From Clostridium sp. CAG:413 (GTDB taxonomy: Bacteria; Bacillota; Clostridia; Oscillospirales; Acutalibacteraceae): a stretch of 14,610 nt of DNA. Location of the stretch: the NCBI GenBank assembly GCA_000431775.1, contig FR888241.1:23177-37786 (forward strand). The letters run 5' to 3'. Made by a program: the position numbers and the translations under genes. The notes under the pieces are model-generated. The model saw nothing but the letters and a program-made list of their open reading frames with translations, had not been told where the DNA came from and did not search any database. Each line of letters begins with the position of its first letter. Positions within the stretch are counted from its first letter, which is position 1. This document shows positions 1 to 5,692 of this stretch, in pieces.

Positions 1-87
1 GCCGGTGTGGCGAAATCGGCAGACGCAAGGGACTTAAAATCCCTCGGTGGCAACACCGTACCGGTTCAAGTCCGGTCACCGGCACCA
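1..87 (+). tRNA. tRNA-Leu(UAA)
   Basis: Complete leucine tRNA that reads UUA codons. The acceptor arms GCCGGTG (1-7) and CACCGGC (77-83) pair perfectly, followed by discriminator A84 and an encoded CCA (85-87). The anticodon stem AGGGA/TCCCT (28-32/40-44) encloses the loop CTTAAAA with anticodon TAA at 35-37. A long variable arm (GGTGGCAACACC region, about 45-58) marks it as class II, as expected for Leu. The T arm carries GGTTCAAGTCC. The gene converges on the methyltransferase gene on the other strand. The 3' end of a tRNA is a common integration site, but no second copy of it was found in the window. Confidence 0.97.
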
Positions 88-88
88 G

Positions 89-118
89 AATGCCTTTGCT
101 TGCGCGATCAAGGGCATT
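89..118 (+). other. Weak hairpin just after tRNA-Leu
   Basis: AATGCCTTT (89-97) can pair with AAGGGCATT (110-118) as nine pairs, one of them a G-T wobble, around a 12-nt loop. No T-run follows, so it is a doubtful terminator. It might help to define the 3' end of the tRNA transcript. Confidence 0.3.
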
Positions 119-122
119 AATT

Positions 123-223
123 AATGAATAATGAACGGTATAATGGATATAGATACTCTTTATCGAATTTGCAAGAGACGACAATTGCGGTATCTGTGTT
201 CAAAGTATTGTTCATTGTTCATT
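123..223. repeat. Palindromic intergenic element, MITE-like or structured repeat
   Basis: A 14-bp inverted repeat bounds about 100 bp: AATGAATAATGAAC (123-136) against GTTCATTGTTCATT (210-223), with one mismatch. The arms can extend inward. AGATAC and GTATCT can pair, and an inner CGAATT can pair with AATTGCG with one bulge, so most of the element could fold into one long imperfect hairpin. No convincing ORF lies inside it. A TATAAT-like hexamer at 139-144 has no matching -35 box. The form suits a small non-coding repeat such as a MITE or REP-like sequence next to a tRNA, but copy number elsewhere is unknown. Confidence 0.45.
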
Positions 224-237
224 TTTTATACCCTAAA

Positions 238-278
238 AACAAAACTCGTTCAGTCACAGTGACCGAACGAGTTTTGTT
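238..278. terminator. Bidirectional intrinsic terminator between tRNA-Leu and the methyltransferase gene
   Basis: A near-perfect 20-bp hairpin: arm 238-257 pairs with arm 259-278 with a single A/C mismatch. The outer part is A/T-rich (AACAAAACTC / GAGTTTTGTT), so both strands end in a T-rich arm. On the minus strand TTTTGTTTTTA follows the stem, a good U-tract for the methyltransferase mRNA. The hairpin overlaps the methyltransferase stop codon (277-279). On the plus strand it may also stop read-through from tRNA-Leu. Confidence 0.8.
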
Positions 279-933
279 ACAGCTTTCTGGCAATCAGCAT
301 GGTTGTATTCTCAATTCTGAATGCTTTTTCAACATTTTCAAAGCCTGCGGATTGCATCATCTTTATTTGATTTGCCATGGTGCAAGGCGTGTCATAGTGG
401 CAAAACACACCGTCAGGGACTCCCTGCTCCGCCCTTAAACGGGCACTTTCGGAGAACCAGAAGTCCTCCTCTTCCTGCTTTTCCACCATGTAATCGCACT
501 CGATATAGACGCCGCCGTGTTTCAGCGAATCGAATATTTTCCTATATAATCCGCTCTTTAGCTCATGCGAAAAATGGTGCATAGTTTGAAAAGAAATGGC
601 GCAGTCATAGCAATTCAAACCGAAGTCCACGGTAAAATAATCACCGCAAATCAAATTCATTCTTTTACTCGGATGCTTTTTGGCAAGCTCATCAAGCATA
701 GCCTGAGTCAGGTCAATCGCCGTAACCTCTATATCGGGCAGTATTTCAAAGATCCTGTCAAGCTCCAGCCCCGTTCCGCTGCCCAAATCAAGCAGCTTCT
801 CAGTTGACTTCGGCACAAGACTCGCCATTTTAATATATCCCTCTTTGCAGCCCTCAACATTGGTAAGCATATGCTCATCATAGCCGCTTACCCGAGCCGT
901 AAAGAAATCTGACATTGTTTCCAACGAACTCAT
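277..933 (-). CDS. Class I SAM-dependent methyltransferase, substrate unknown
   Basis: A 218-aa cytoplasmic methyltransferase of the Rossmann-fold class I type. The SAM-binding glycine-rich motif I, LLDLGSGTG, lies at about residues 47-55. The acidic end of strand beta-2 (TAID) follows at about 71-74, and later come CAISFQTMHH (motif IV region) and LKHGGVYIE (post-motif region). No added domain identifies the substrate. The start was placed at 933 because GAGGT (941-945) sits 7 nt before this ATG. The 14-codon longer reading would begin at a TTG without a ribosome site and overlap the upstream stop. The gene lies 28 bp downstream of the type III toxin gene in the same direction with no terminator between, so the two are probably co-transcribed. 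It is more AT-rich than the housekeeping genes, suggesting acquisition. A link to the toxin-antitoxin system is only positional. Confidence 0.85.
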   Translation of the reverse strand: MSSLETMSDFFTARVSGYDEHMLTNVEGCKEGYIKMASLVPKSTEKLLDLGSGTGLELDRIFEILPDIEVTAIDLTQAMLDELAKKHPSKRMNLICGDYFTVDFGLNCYDCAISFQTMHHFSHELKSGLYRKIFDSLKHGGVYIECDYMVEKQEEEDFWFSESARLRAEQGVPDGVFCHYDTPCTMANQIKMMQSAGFENVEKAFRIENTTMLIARKL

Positions 934-940
934 TATGTAT

Positions 941-945
941 ACCTC
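941..945 (-). promoter_or_regulatory. Ribosome binding site of the methyltransferase gene
   Basis: GAGGT lies 7 nt upstream of the ATG at 933 and decides that start over the longer TTG reading at 975. Confidence 0.7.
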
Positions 946-961
946 AGTTTTGTAAAGTATT

Positions 962-1450
962 TTAGCCGTCAGCAAGTAATTCTTTCTCGATTTTTAACAC
1001 ATCGGGAAAAATAAGATTAATTCCTTTTCGCTGCAGAGCCAAAACTCTTTTAGCCTTACTTATGATCTCCGACTCAAGACGACCGTCAATCCTCACCGGT
1101 GCCGAAGCGTGCACATCAATATATTCGTTTTTTATATACTTTTCCGTTATCGGGCACATATTTTGTATCAAAAACGCCTTTTCAAAGCCCAACACTTTGC
1201 CGAAAGTAATAGTGTCACACTTACCGTATCGTGCAATTTTCGCACTATAATATCCTTTGAATTTGTTCACCCGTGATGAAAAAGGAATCATCCAATAAAG
1301 CCCCGTTCCCTCATCTTTGAAAGCATAGAAGCACGGGCGATCATGAGGGTCGCCGTTTACCGTTTCCTTATTTTGCATTAACATTTTGTCAGGAAAATCA
1401 ATAAAATACTGATCGTCAATGTAATAAAAATGTCCCTCTTCCATAGCCAT
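962..1450 (-). CDS. Type III toxin-antitoxin endoribonuclease toxin (CptN/ToxN/AbiQ superfamily)
   Basis: A 162-aa protein that looks like the toxin of a type III toxin-antitoxin system. In that family the toxin is an RNase that cuts mRNAs and its own antitoxin precursor, and is held inactive by RNA pseudoknots. Visible features are an N-terminal FYYIDDQYF, then CFYAF at about 40-44, and LYWMIPFSSRVNKF at about 51-64. The last corresponds to the ToxN strand with the Thr/Ser and Lys active-site residues. Then come CDTITFGKVLG (78-88), KAFLIQNMCPITEKYI (91-106) and a basic C-terminal helix. These segments resemble CptN more than ToxN itself; family recognition is from memory. The start at 1450 has AGGAG at 1458-1462. 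A longer TTG start at 1501 would cross the terminator. The upstream promoter, repeats and terminator (1463-1655) match the diagnostic type III layout and strongly support the call. Confidence 0.87.
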   Translation of the reverse strand: MAMEEGHFYYIDDQYFIDFPDKMLMQNKETVNGDPHDRPCFYAFKDEGTGLYWMIPFSSRVNKFKGYYSAKIARYGKCDTITFGKVLGFEKAFLIQNMCPITEKYIKNEYIDVHASAPVRIDGRLESEIISKAKRVLALQRKGINLIFPDVLKIEKELLADG

Positions 1451-1457
1451 TTTAACT

Positions 1458-1462
1458 CTCCT
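1458..1462 (-). promoter_or_regulatory. Ribosome binding site of the toxin gene
   Basis: AGGAG lies 7 nt before the ATG at 1450, directly after the terminator U-tract. Toxin translation therefore depends on transcripts that read through the terminator. Confidence 0.8.
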
Positions 1463-1498
1463 AAAAAGAAAGGCTCCACTCTTTACGGAATGGAGCCT
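1463..1498 (-). terminator. Intrinsic terminator between antitoxin RNA and toxin gene
   Basis: AGGCTCCATTC (1498-1488) pairs with GAGTGGAGCCT (1481-1471), 11 pairs with one wobble, around the loop CGTAAA. TTCTTTTT follows. It begins right after the second antitoxin repeat and ends just before the toxin ribosome site. In type III systems this terminator sets the ratio of RNA antitoxin to toxin mRNA by partial read-through. Confidence 0.93.
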
Positions 1499-1591
1499 CA
1501 AACATTTGAACTCGACCTTTTAATTAGTCGCATATCGAGTAGCGACAAACATTTGAACTCGATCTTATTTCAGTTGCATATCGAGTTGCAA
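1499..1591 (-). repeat. Two tandem 46/47-nt direct repeats of the antitoxin RNA
   Basis: Unit 1 is 1591-1546 and unit 2 is 1545-1499. Both share ACTCGATATGC in the first half and TCGAGTTCAAATGTTTG in the second. They differ mainly in the S1 stem, where both strands change together, and in the A-rich linker. The leader before unit 1 (1600-1592) repeats the AAATGTTTG end, so the array is two units plus a fragment. Confidence 0.92.
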
Positions 1592-1601
1592 CAAACATTT
1601 G

Positions 1602-1617
1602 AGATAGTTTCCTATCT
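1602..1617 (-). other. 5' leader hairpin with GAAA tetraloop on the antitoxin RNA
   Basis: AGATAG (1617-1612) and CTATCT (1607-1602) form six perfect pairs closed by the GNRA loop GAAA. It sits within a few nucleotides of the predicted 5' end of the precursor and could protect it from 5' exonucleases. That role is inferred. Confidence 0.6.
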
Positions 1618-1625
1618 GCGTTTAT

Positions 1626-1655
1626 ATTATAGCAGAAGGATTCCGCCTTTGTCAA
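1626..1655 (-). promoter_or_regulatory. Consensus promoter of the type III toxin-antitoxin locus
   Basis: TTGACA (1655-1650) and TATAAT (1631-1626) match both sigma-A consensus boxes exactly, with an 18-bp spacer. A start near 1619 gives an antitoxin RNA of about 157 nt. Such a strong promoter fits the need for excess antitoxin. Confidence 0.9.
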
Positions 1656-1732
1656 GGGGTCGCAGCTCAAATGAGCGAATTTCTTCGCCGATATTATTAT
1701 ATGCAAATAAGCATATATATTTCCGTTAAAAA

Positions 1733-1776
1733 TCAAAAACAGGGGAGCTGCGGCCGTTGCGGGCTTGCAGCTCCCT
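1733..1776 (-). terminator. Intrinsic terminator after ftsH
   Basis: GGGAGCTGC (1775-1767) pairs perfectly with GCAGCTCCC (1751-1743), with a GC-rich loop that can pair further (GGCC). On the minus strand CTGTTTTTGATTTTT follows. It ends the long minus-strand housekeeping run and separates it from the toxin-antitoxin promoter. Confidence 0.85.
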
Positions 1777-1791
1777 TATTGATTATACAGC

Positions 1792-2841
1792 TTATTCTGT
1801 GGCTTCGGGCGCGGTCTCGGGATGAGGCTCAGCCTCGGCGGGCTGTTGCTCGCCTTTCATAATAGCCTCGAACTCCTTGCCGTCGATCTTCTCCTCTTTA
1901 AGAAGAGCCTGCGCGACTGCGTGGAGCTTGTCGATATGCTCGCTGAGTATTTCCTTAGTCCTGGAATAAGCGTCCTTAACTATGCGCTCGATCTCCTCGT
2001 CAATCTGAGAAGCGACGCTCTCGGAATAATTCCTGACGTGGTTGAAGTCCTTACCGAGGAAGACCTCGTTGCTCTGATCGCCGAAAGCGATGGGGCCGAG
2101 CTTGTCGCTCATGCCGTATTTCGTGACCATGCTACGGGCTATCTCGGTCGCTCTCTCGATATCGTTTGATGCGCCTGTGGAGACGTCGCCGATAACGAGC
2201 GCCTCGGCAACTCTGCCGCCGAGCAAGCCTACAAGGCTGTCAAGCATCTCATTCTTTGAGGTATAGTTCTTATCCTCGGTGGGTCTGTGGAGCGTGTAGC
2301 CGCCCGCCATACCCCTTGGAATGATGGATATCTGATGCACGGGATCGACGTGGTCGAGGTAGAAGTTCGACACGGCGTGACCCGCCTCGTGATAAGCGGT
2401 CAGGCGCTTCGCCTTCTCGTTCATCTTATGCGACTTCTTCTCTGAGCCGACCTCGACTTTCAGCGCCGCCTCATCTATCTCAGCCATGGTTATGGCCTTC
2501 TTGCCCGTGCGGGCCGCGAGGAGGGCGGCTTCGTTGAGCAGATTCTCAAGATCGGCGCCCGTGAAGCCTACGGTGGCGTGGGCGATGCTCTCGAAGTCAA
2601 CGTCCGGGGCGATGGGCTTACCCTTGGCGTGAACCTTGAGGATAGCAACCCTGCCCTTGGTGTCGGGATAATTAACCGTGACCTGACGGTCGAAACGGCC
2701 GGGTCTTAGCAGCGCCGGGTCAAGGATGTCGGGGCGGTTTGTGGCGGCGATGACTATAACGCCCTCATTCGCGCCGAAGCCGTCCATCTCAACGAGCAGC
2801 TGGTTGAGCGTTTGCTCGCGCTCATCGTGACCGCCGCCCAT
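1792..2841 (-). CDS. ftsH: FtsH C-terminal fragment: rest of the AAA+ domain and M41 peptidase domain
   Basis: 349 codons starting at an internal ATG that is really the Met of the GAGMGGG loop, so it is probably not a true start. It carries the AAA+ second region of homology [20 protein letters not shown] (about residues 33-51, with both arginine fingers). The lid follows with [13 protein letters not shown], then the peptidase zinc motif HEAGH (151-155) and [15 protein letters not shown] with the third zinc-ligand Asp. The tail is acidic and rich in Pro, Ala and Glu ([10 protein letters not shown]), typical of a disordered FtsH C terminus. Without the N-terminal half it would lack Walker A/B and the membrane anchor. 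Confidence 0.8.
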   Translation of the reverse strand: MGGGHDEREQTLNQLLVEMDGFGANEGVIVIAATNRPDILDPALLRPGRFDRQVTVNYPDTKGRVAILKVHAKGKPIAPDVDFESIAHATVGFTGADLENLLNEAALLAARTGKKAITMAEIDEAALKVEVGSEKKSHKMNEKAKRLTAYHEAGHAVSNFYLDHVDPVHQISIIPRGMAGGYTLHRPTEDKNYTSKNEMLDSLVGLLGGRVAEALVIGDVSTGASNDIERATEIARSMVTKYGMSDKLGPIAFGDQSNEVFLGKDFNHVRNYSESVASQIDEEIERIVKDAYSRTKEILSEHIDKLHAVAQALLKEEKIDGKEFEAIMKGEQQPAEAEPHPETAPEATE

Positions 2842-3736
2842 GCCTGCGCCTCGCCCCCCCGCCCAGGCCGGCGCCTCGGGGGCGGCCGACGGCGTCTATT
2901 TCATCAATGAATATTATCGAGGGGGAATTCTTCTTTGCCTGGTCAAAAAGGTCGCGCACTCTCGATGCGCCGACGCCGACATACATCTCGACGAAGTCGG
3001 AGCCTGAGATCGAGAAGAACGGCACGTTTGCCTCGCCCGCGACGGCTCTTGCAAGCAGAGTTTTACCCGTACCCGGAGGGCCTACGAGCAGCACGCCCTT
3101 GGGTATCCTTGCGCCGAGTGCGTCAAAGCGTGCGGGATTCTTGAGGAACTCGACTATCTCCGCCAGCTCCTCCTTCTCCTCATCTGCGCCCGCCACATCG
3201 TCAAAGGTGGTCTTGCGCTTCTCATCCTTGACCTGCTTGACTCTCGCCTTACCGAAGCTCATGGTTCGGTTGGTCTCGTTGGTCATGGTCTGATTCATTC
3301 GGCGGAACATGAAGAAGGTCAGCCCGCCCATCGCCGCAAGCAACAGCAACGTCGGCACGATATTATATATCCACTGCCCCGTAGAGCCTGTGATATAGCC
3401 CGCCTTTATCATTGAATCGGGGTGCTCACGGTTATACTTGATAACGCCCTCGTGGATATCCTCCACAAAGAGGTTGACGCTCGGCACGGTGAAGGTCTTC
3501 TCGGTATCGTCGCCGACGGTCTTATAGACCAGTGCGCCGCTGCTCAGGTTGAGCTTATACTCCGTGACCTTGCCCTCGTCAAAGAGCGCGACAAGCTGAT
3601 AATACTCGAGCTTATCCCTCGACTGGGCGCTGATATAGTAGGAGAGCCCCGCAAGGAGCATAGCCGGTATCAGCAGATACGGCAGCAGCACGAGCAGCCT
3701 GCGCTTTGCATTCTTATTGTTCTTATTATTAGCCAA
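2822..3736 (-). CDS. ftsH: FtsH N-terminal fragment: membrane anchor and Walker A/B of the AAA+ domain
   Basis: 304 codons. Basic N terminus, TM1 at about 14-36, an extracytoplasmic domain of about 85 residues, TM2 at about 122-144, then the cytoplasmic AAA+ domain. That domain has [16 protein letters not shown], Walker A GPPGTGKT (219-226), the pore loop MYVGVGAS (251-258) and Walker B IIFIDE (274-279). After [11 protein letters not shown] (about 285-294) the frame shifts to [10 protein letters not shown] and stops at 2822. The last ten residues are out-of-frame product and should not be treated as FtsH sequence. It would lack the arginine fingers and protease domain. Confidence 0.8.
   Translation of the reverse strand: MANNKNNKNAKRRLLVLLPYLLIPAMLLAGLSYYISAQSRDKLEYYQLVALFDEGKVTEYKLNLSSGALVYKTVGDDTEKTFTVPSVNLFVEDIHEGVIKYNREHPDSMIKAGYITGSTGQWIYNIVPTLLLLAAMGGLTFFMFRRMNQTMTNETNRTMSFGKARVKQVKDEKRKTTFDDVAGADEEKEELAEIVEFLKNPARFDALGARIPKGVLLVGPPGTGKTLLARAVAGEANVPFFSISGSDFVEMYVGVGASRVRDLFDQAKKNSPSIIFIDEIDAVGRPRGAGLGGGARRRHGRRSR
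2831..2878 (-). repeat. Imperfect tandem duplication inside ftsH causing the frameshift
   Basis: Copy A (2878-2856) and copy B (2853-2831) are 23 bp long, match at 20 positions and are offset by 25 bp. They are separated and partly joined by a run of seven G on the coding strand (2854-2860). Copy A reads RGAGLGGG and copy B RGAGMGGG, the same protein segment. The offset is not a multiple of three, hence the shift. Confidence 0.9.
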
Positions 3737-3777
3737 TTGGAATTATCACTCCTTTAAGTAGCTTTCCACTCCGTGGG

Positions 3778-4323
3778 TCAATTATTATAGATCTCCTCCT
3801 TGAGGACGCCGATATAAGGAAGATTTCTGTATTTTTCATCATAATCAAGGCCGTAGCCGACCACGAATTCATCGGGCACCTCAGTGCCTGAGTAATCCGC
3901 CATCAGATCGACTACTCTGCGCTCGGGTTTGTCGAGCAGGGTGCAGATCTTAATGCTCCTGGGATTTCTGCCCTCAAGCAGACCTTTGACATAGCTGAGA
4001 GTCTTGCCCGAGTCAAGGATATCCTCGACGATAAGCACATCGTAGCCCTCAAGATTGATGTCAAGATCCTTGACTATCTTGACGGCGCCGGTGTTTGAAG
4101 TCTTTGCGCCGTAAGCGGAGGTGCACATGAAGTCTATCTTACAGGGCACGGTGATGCTCCTCATCAGATCCGCCATAAAGATAACAGAGCCTTTAAGAAT
4201 GCTGACCATAAGCAGGTTTTTATCCTTGTAATCCTCGCTTATCTGTTTGCCGAGGCGCTTGACTATGGCGTGAAGCTCCTCTTCGCTGTAATAGACCTTC
4301 TCGATATCGTTGATAATATTCAT
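3778..4323 (-). CDS. hpt: Hypoxanthine phosphoribosyltransferase
   Basis: 181 aa, the usual length. It converts hypoxanthine (and often guanine) plus PRPP into IMP or GMP in purine salvage. The PRPP-binding loop [14 protein letters not shown] is intact, with the catalytic acidic pair and Asp. [17 protein letters not shown] gives the PPi-loop [12 protein letters not shown] the flexible loop, and [20 protein letters not shown] the C-terminal base-binding part. The ATG at 4323 is preceded by AAGGAAGGA. It lies 34 bp after tilS and 41 bp before ftsH; the tilS-hpt-ftsH order is widespread in Firmicutes and supports the identity. Confidence 0.95.
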   Translation of the reverse strand: MNIINDIEKVYYSEEELHAIVKRLGKQISEDYKDKNLLMVSILKGSVIFMADLMRSITVPCKIDFMCTSAYGAKTSNTGAVKIVKDLDINLEGYDVLIVEDILDSGKTLSYVKGLLEGRNPRSIKICTLLDKPERRVVDLMADYSGTEVPDEFVVGYGLDYDEKYRNLPYIGVLKEEIYNN

Positions 4324-4357
4324 GGTTGCCGTTCCTTCCTTTCATTTGACCCCATAT

Positions 4358-5692
4358 TCATCTTTTTATCGTAACGAGCAGGATATTCTCCGTCCCGTCT
4401 GTAACGCAAACTCTTGAATCGCAGCCTATGCCCTCCGCAAAAAGGACTCCGCCGCCGTCGGCAAGCACGATCCTGCCGTTTCTCTCCTCGGGCGGTATCG
4501 CAAGCTCGTTGAAGAGCTTTTTGAGCGATTTGGTGCAGCCCCGAGCCTTGAGGCTCAGCCTGTCGCCCGCACGCCTTCCTCTTAAAATCGGCTTTCCTTG
4601 TATTTTATCATAATCGAGCCGATATTCCAAGACCTGTTTGGAAAGGTTTTGTAAATTATTTGTTTCACGCCTGTGAATTATGTGCGCCGTGACCCGAGCG
4701 CCGCCAAAAGTAAATTCGCCCTCGGCAAGCTCAAGCTCCGGCAGCTCCGGCAGCTCCTCGGCGGGGAATTCTATCAGCCCGTGCCTCACACGCACGGTAA
4801 CGCCGCCGTTTATCTGAGCGCTGCCGCCCGTTTTGAGCAGCGAGAGCAGCCTCTCGACCGCCTCACGCTCCGGAGTGACGCCCGTATTCTCCTCGAGGGT
4901 CATCGCAAGCGCCCTGCGGGCAAGCGACGGATGAGCCTCGGCAAGCACTTGAGCCGAGCAGCCGCCGTCACGCCGAGCGGATTCGAGCAGCGAACGAGCC
5001 GTTTGAGTGAGCAGCTCTTCATCCTGGGCAAGCAGCTCCATACAGCCGCCCGCTGAGCGCTCAAACGCAGAATTCACGGATTTTAGCTGCGGGATGACCG
5101 TATGCCTTATCCTGTTGCGTGAGTATTTTATATCCGAATTCGTAGCGTCGGTCACAAATTCAATTGAATTCTCTTTGCAAAACCGCAGAATCTCATCCTT
5201 GGTGCAGTCGATTATCGGTCTGATTATCCTGCCTCTTACCGCGGGAATGGAGCAAAGCCCTCTGAGGGCGCTGCCCCTTGCAAAATTAAAGAGGAAGGTC
5301 TCGACCTTATCGCTCAGGTTATGCGCCGTGGCGATGACGGCGTCCTCGCCGAGCGAGTCAAAAAAGGCGTATCTTACCCGTCTACCCGCTTCCTCAAGCC
5401 CCTCGCCGTTTTTCTTAGCCTCGGCGGCGACGTCGGCTCGCAGCACATGGAGCTTTATCCCCTGCTTCTCGCAGAAATCACGCACGAACCGCTCGTCGCT
5501 ATCCGCCTGCTCGCCGCGCAGGCAATGATTGACGTGAGCCGCCTCGAGAGTGAAAGAATAACGCTCCCTGAGCATCAGCAGCGCAGTAAGCATAGCCATT
5601 GAATCGCTGCCGCCGGAGAGGGCCGCAATAACCCTCCCGCCCTCGGGAAGCATTTGATATTTCTCAACGGTACGGATAACCTTATCTATCAT
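4358..5692 (-). CDS. tilS: tRNA(Ile)-lysidine synthetase
   Basis: 444 aa. It uses ATP and lysine to turn C34 of the tRNA-Ile(CAU) anticodon into lysidine, so the tRNA reads AUA and is charged with Ile. The N-terminal PP-loop ATPase has SGGSDSM (26-32), then HVNHCLRG and the TAHNLSDKVETFL stretch (the usual DDQ reads SDK here) with RGSALRGL. RNRIRHTVIPQL follows, then the substrate-binding and C-terminal TilS domains ending in CDSRVCVTDG. The start ATG at 5692 overlaps the dnaB stop by 11 bp (ATGATAGATAA), suggesting translational coupling. Confidence 0.95.
   Translation of the reverse strand: MIDKVIRTVEKYQMLPEGGRVIAALSGGSDSMAMLTALLMLRERYSFTLEAAHVNHCLRGEQADSDERFVRDFCEKQGIKLHVLRADVAAEAKKNGEGLEEAGRRVRYAFFDSLGEDAVIATAHNLSDKVETFLFNFARGSALRGLCSIPAVRGRIIRPIIDCTKDEILRFCKENSIEFVTDATNSDIKYSRNRIRHTVIPQLKSVNSAFERSAGGCMELLAQDEELLTQTARSLLESARRDGGCSAQVLAEAHPSLARRALAMTLEENTGVTPEREAVERLLSLLKTGGSAQINGGVTVRVRHGLIEFPAEELPELPELELAEGEFTFGGARVTAHIIHRRETNNLQNLSKQVLEYRLDYDKIQGKPILRGRRAGDRLSLKARGCTKSLKKLFNELAIPPEERNGRIVLADGGGVLFAEGIGCDSRVCVTDGTENILLVTIKR

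Larger units (their letters stand above)
1463..1619 (-). ncRNA. Type III antitoxin RNA precursor (CptI/ToxI-like), two pseudoknot repeats
   Basis: Predicted non-coding RNA running from about 7 nt after the -10 box to the terminator. It opens with a short hairpin with a GAAA tetraloop (1617-1602). Two tandem units follow (1591-1546, 46 nt; 1545-1499, 47 nt), each ending in TTCAAATGTTTG; the leader carries the same AAATGTTTG end. Each unit can form an H-type pseudoknot. Unit 1: GTTGC (1592-1588) with GCAAC (1577-1573), and loop ACTCGAT (1586-1580) with ATCGAGT (1563-1557). Unit 2: GTCGC (1546-1542) with GCGAC (1531-1527), and ACTCGA (1540-1535) with TCGAGT (1515-1510). In the family, such units are cut from the precursor by the toxin and then bind and inhibit it. 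An AAAU site recurs at every unit boundary and is a plausible cut site. The transcription start is inferred. Confidence 0.88.
1792..3736 (-). pseudogene. ftsH: ftsH, membrane ATP-dependent zinc metalloprotease, interrupted by a frameshift
   Basis: As a whole this is FtsH, the membrane-anchored hexameric AAA+ protease that degrades misfolded membrane proteins and regulators. The reading frame is broken near 2854-2860 by a partial duplication (2831-2878) with a 25-bp offset. Removing 25 bases restores an uninterrupted 639-aa protein with the canonical sequence [17 protein letters not shown], a normal family length. The start is a TTG at 3736, the only option because in-frame stops lie four and five codons upstream; AAAGGAG sits 12 nt before it. 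It follows hpt by 41 bp, the usual Firmicute arrangement. Both halves keep all catalytic motifs and show no other damage, so the break is recent or an assembly artefact, not a decayed pseudogene. Confidence 0.85.

Noticed and set aside
61..87. tRNA-Leu 3' end as an attachment site with a second copy bounding the island
   Set aside because: No matching direct repeat of the tRNA 3' end was found near 1740 or elsewhere in the window.
124..438. 104-codon plus-strand ORF after tRNA-Leu
   Set aside because: It runs through the terminator hairpin and antisense to the methyltransferase, with no ribosome site.
277..975. Longer methyltransferase reading from TTG at 975
   Set aside because: It overlaps the toxin stop and lacks a ribosome site; GAGGT supports the ATG at 933.
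962..1501. Longer toxin reading from TTG at 1501
   Set aside because: It would translate through the terminator hairpin and lacks a ribosome site; the ATG at 1450 has AGGAG at the right distance.
1499..1600. Repeats as a small CRISPR array
   Set aside because: The whole 46/47-nt unit is repeated with no unique spacers, there are only two units, no cas genes, and the units lie between a promoter and a terminator and form pseudoknots, which fits a type III antitoxin.
1524..1736. 70-codon minus-strand ORF across the antitoxin RNA
   Set aside because: It begins upstream of the promoter, has no ribosome site, and the repeats show RNA-type covariation, not codon conservation.
2822..2860. Programmed ribosomal frameshift in ftsH at the G7 run
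   Set aside because: Reading through with a shift would still leave a duplicated RGAGxGGG segment not found in FtsH; no stimulatory structure or family precedent is known to me. Assembly error or mutation is simpler.
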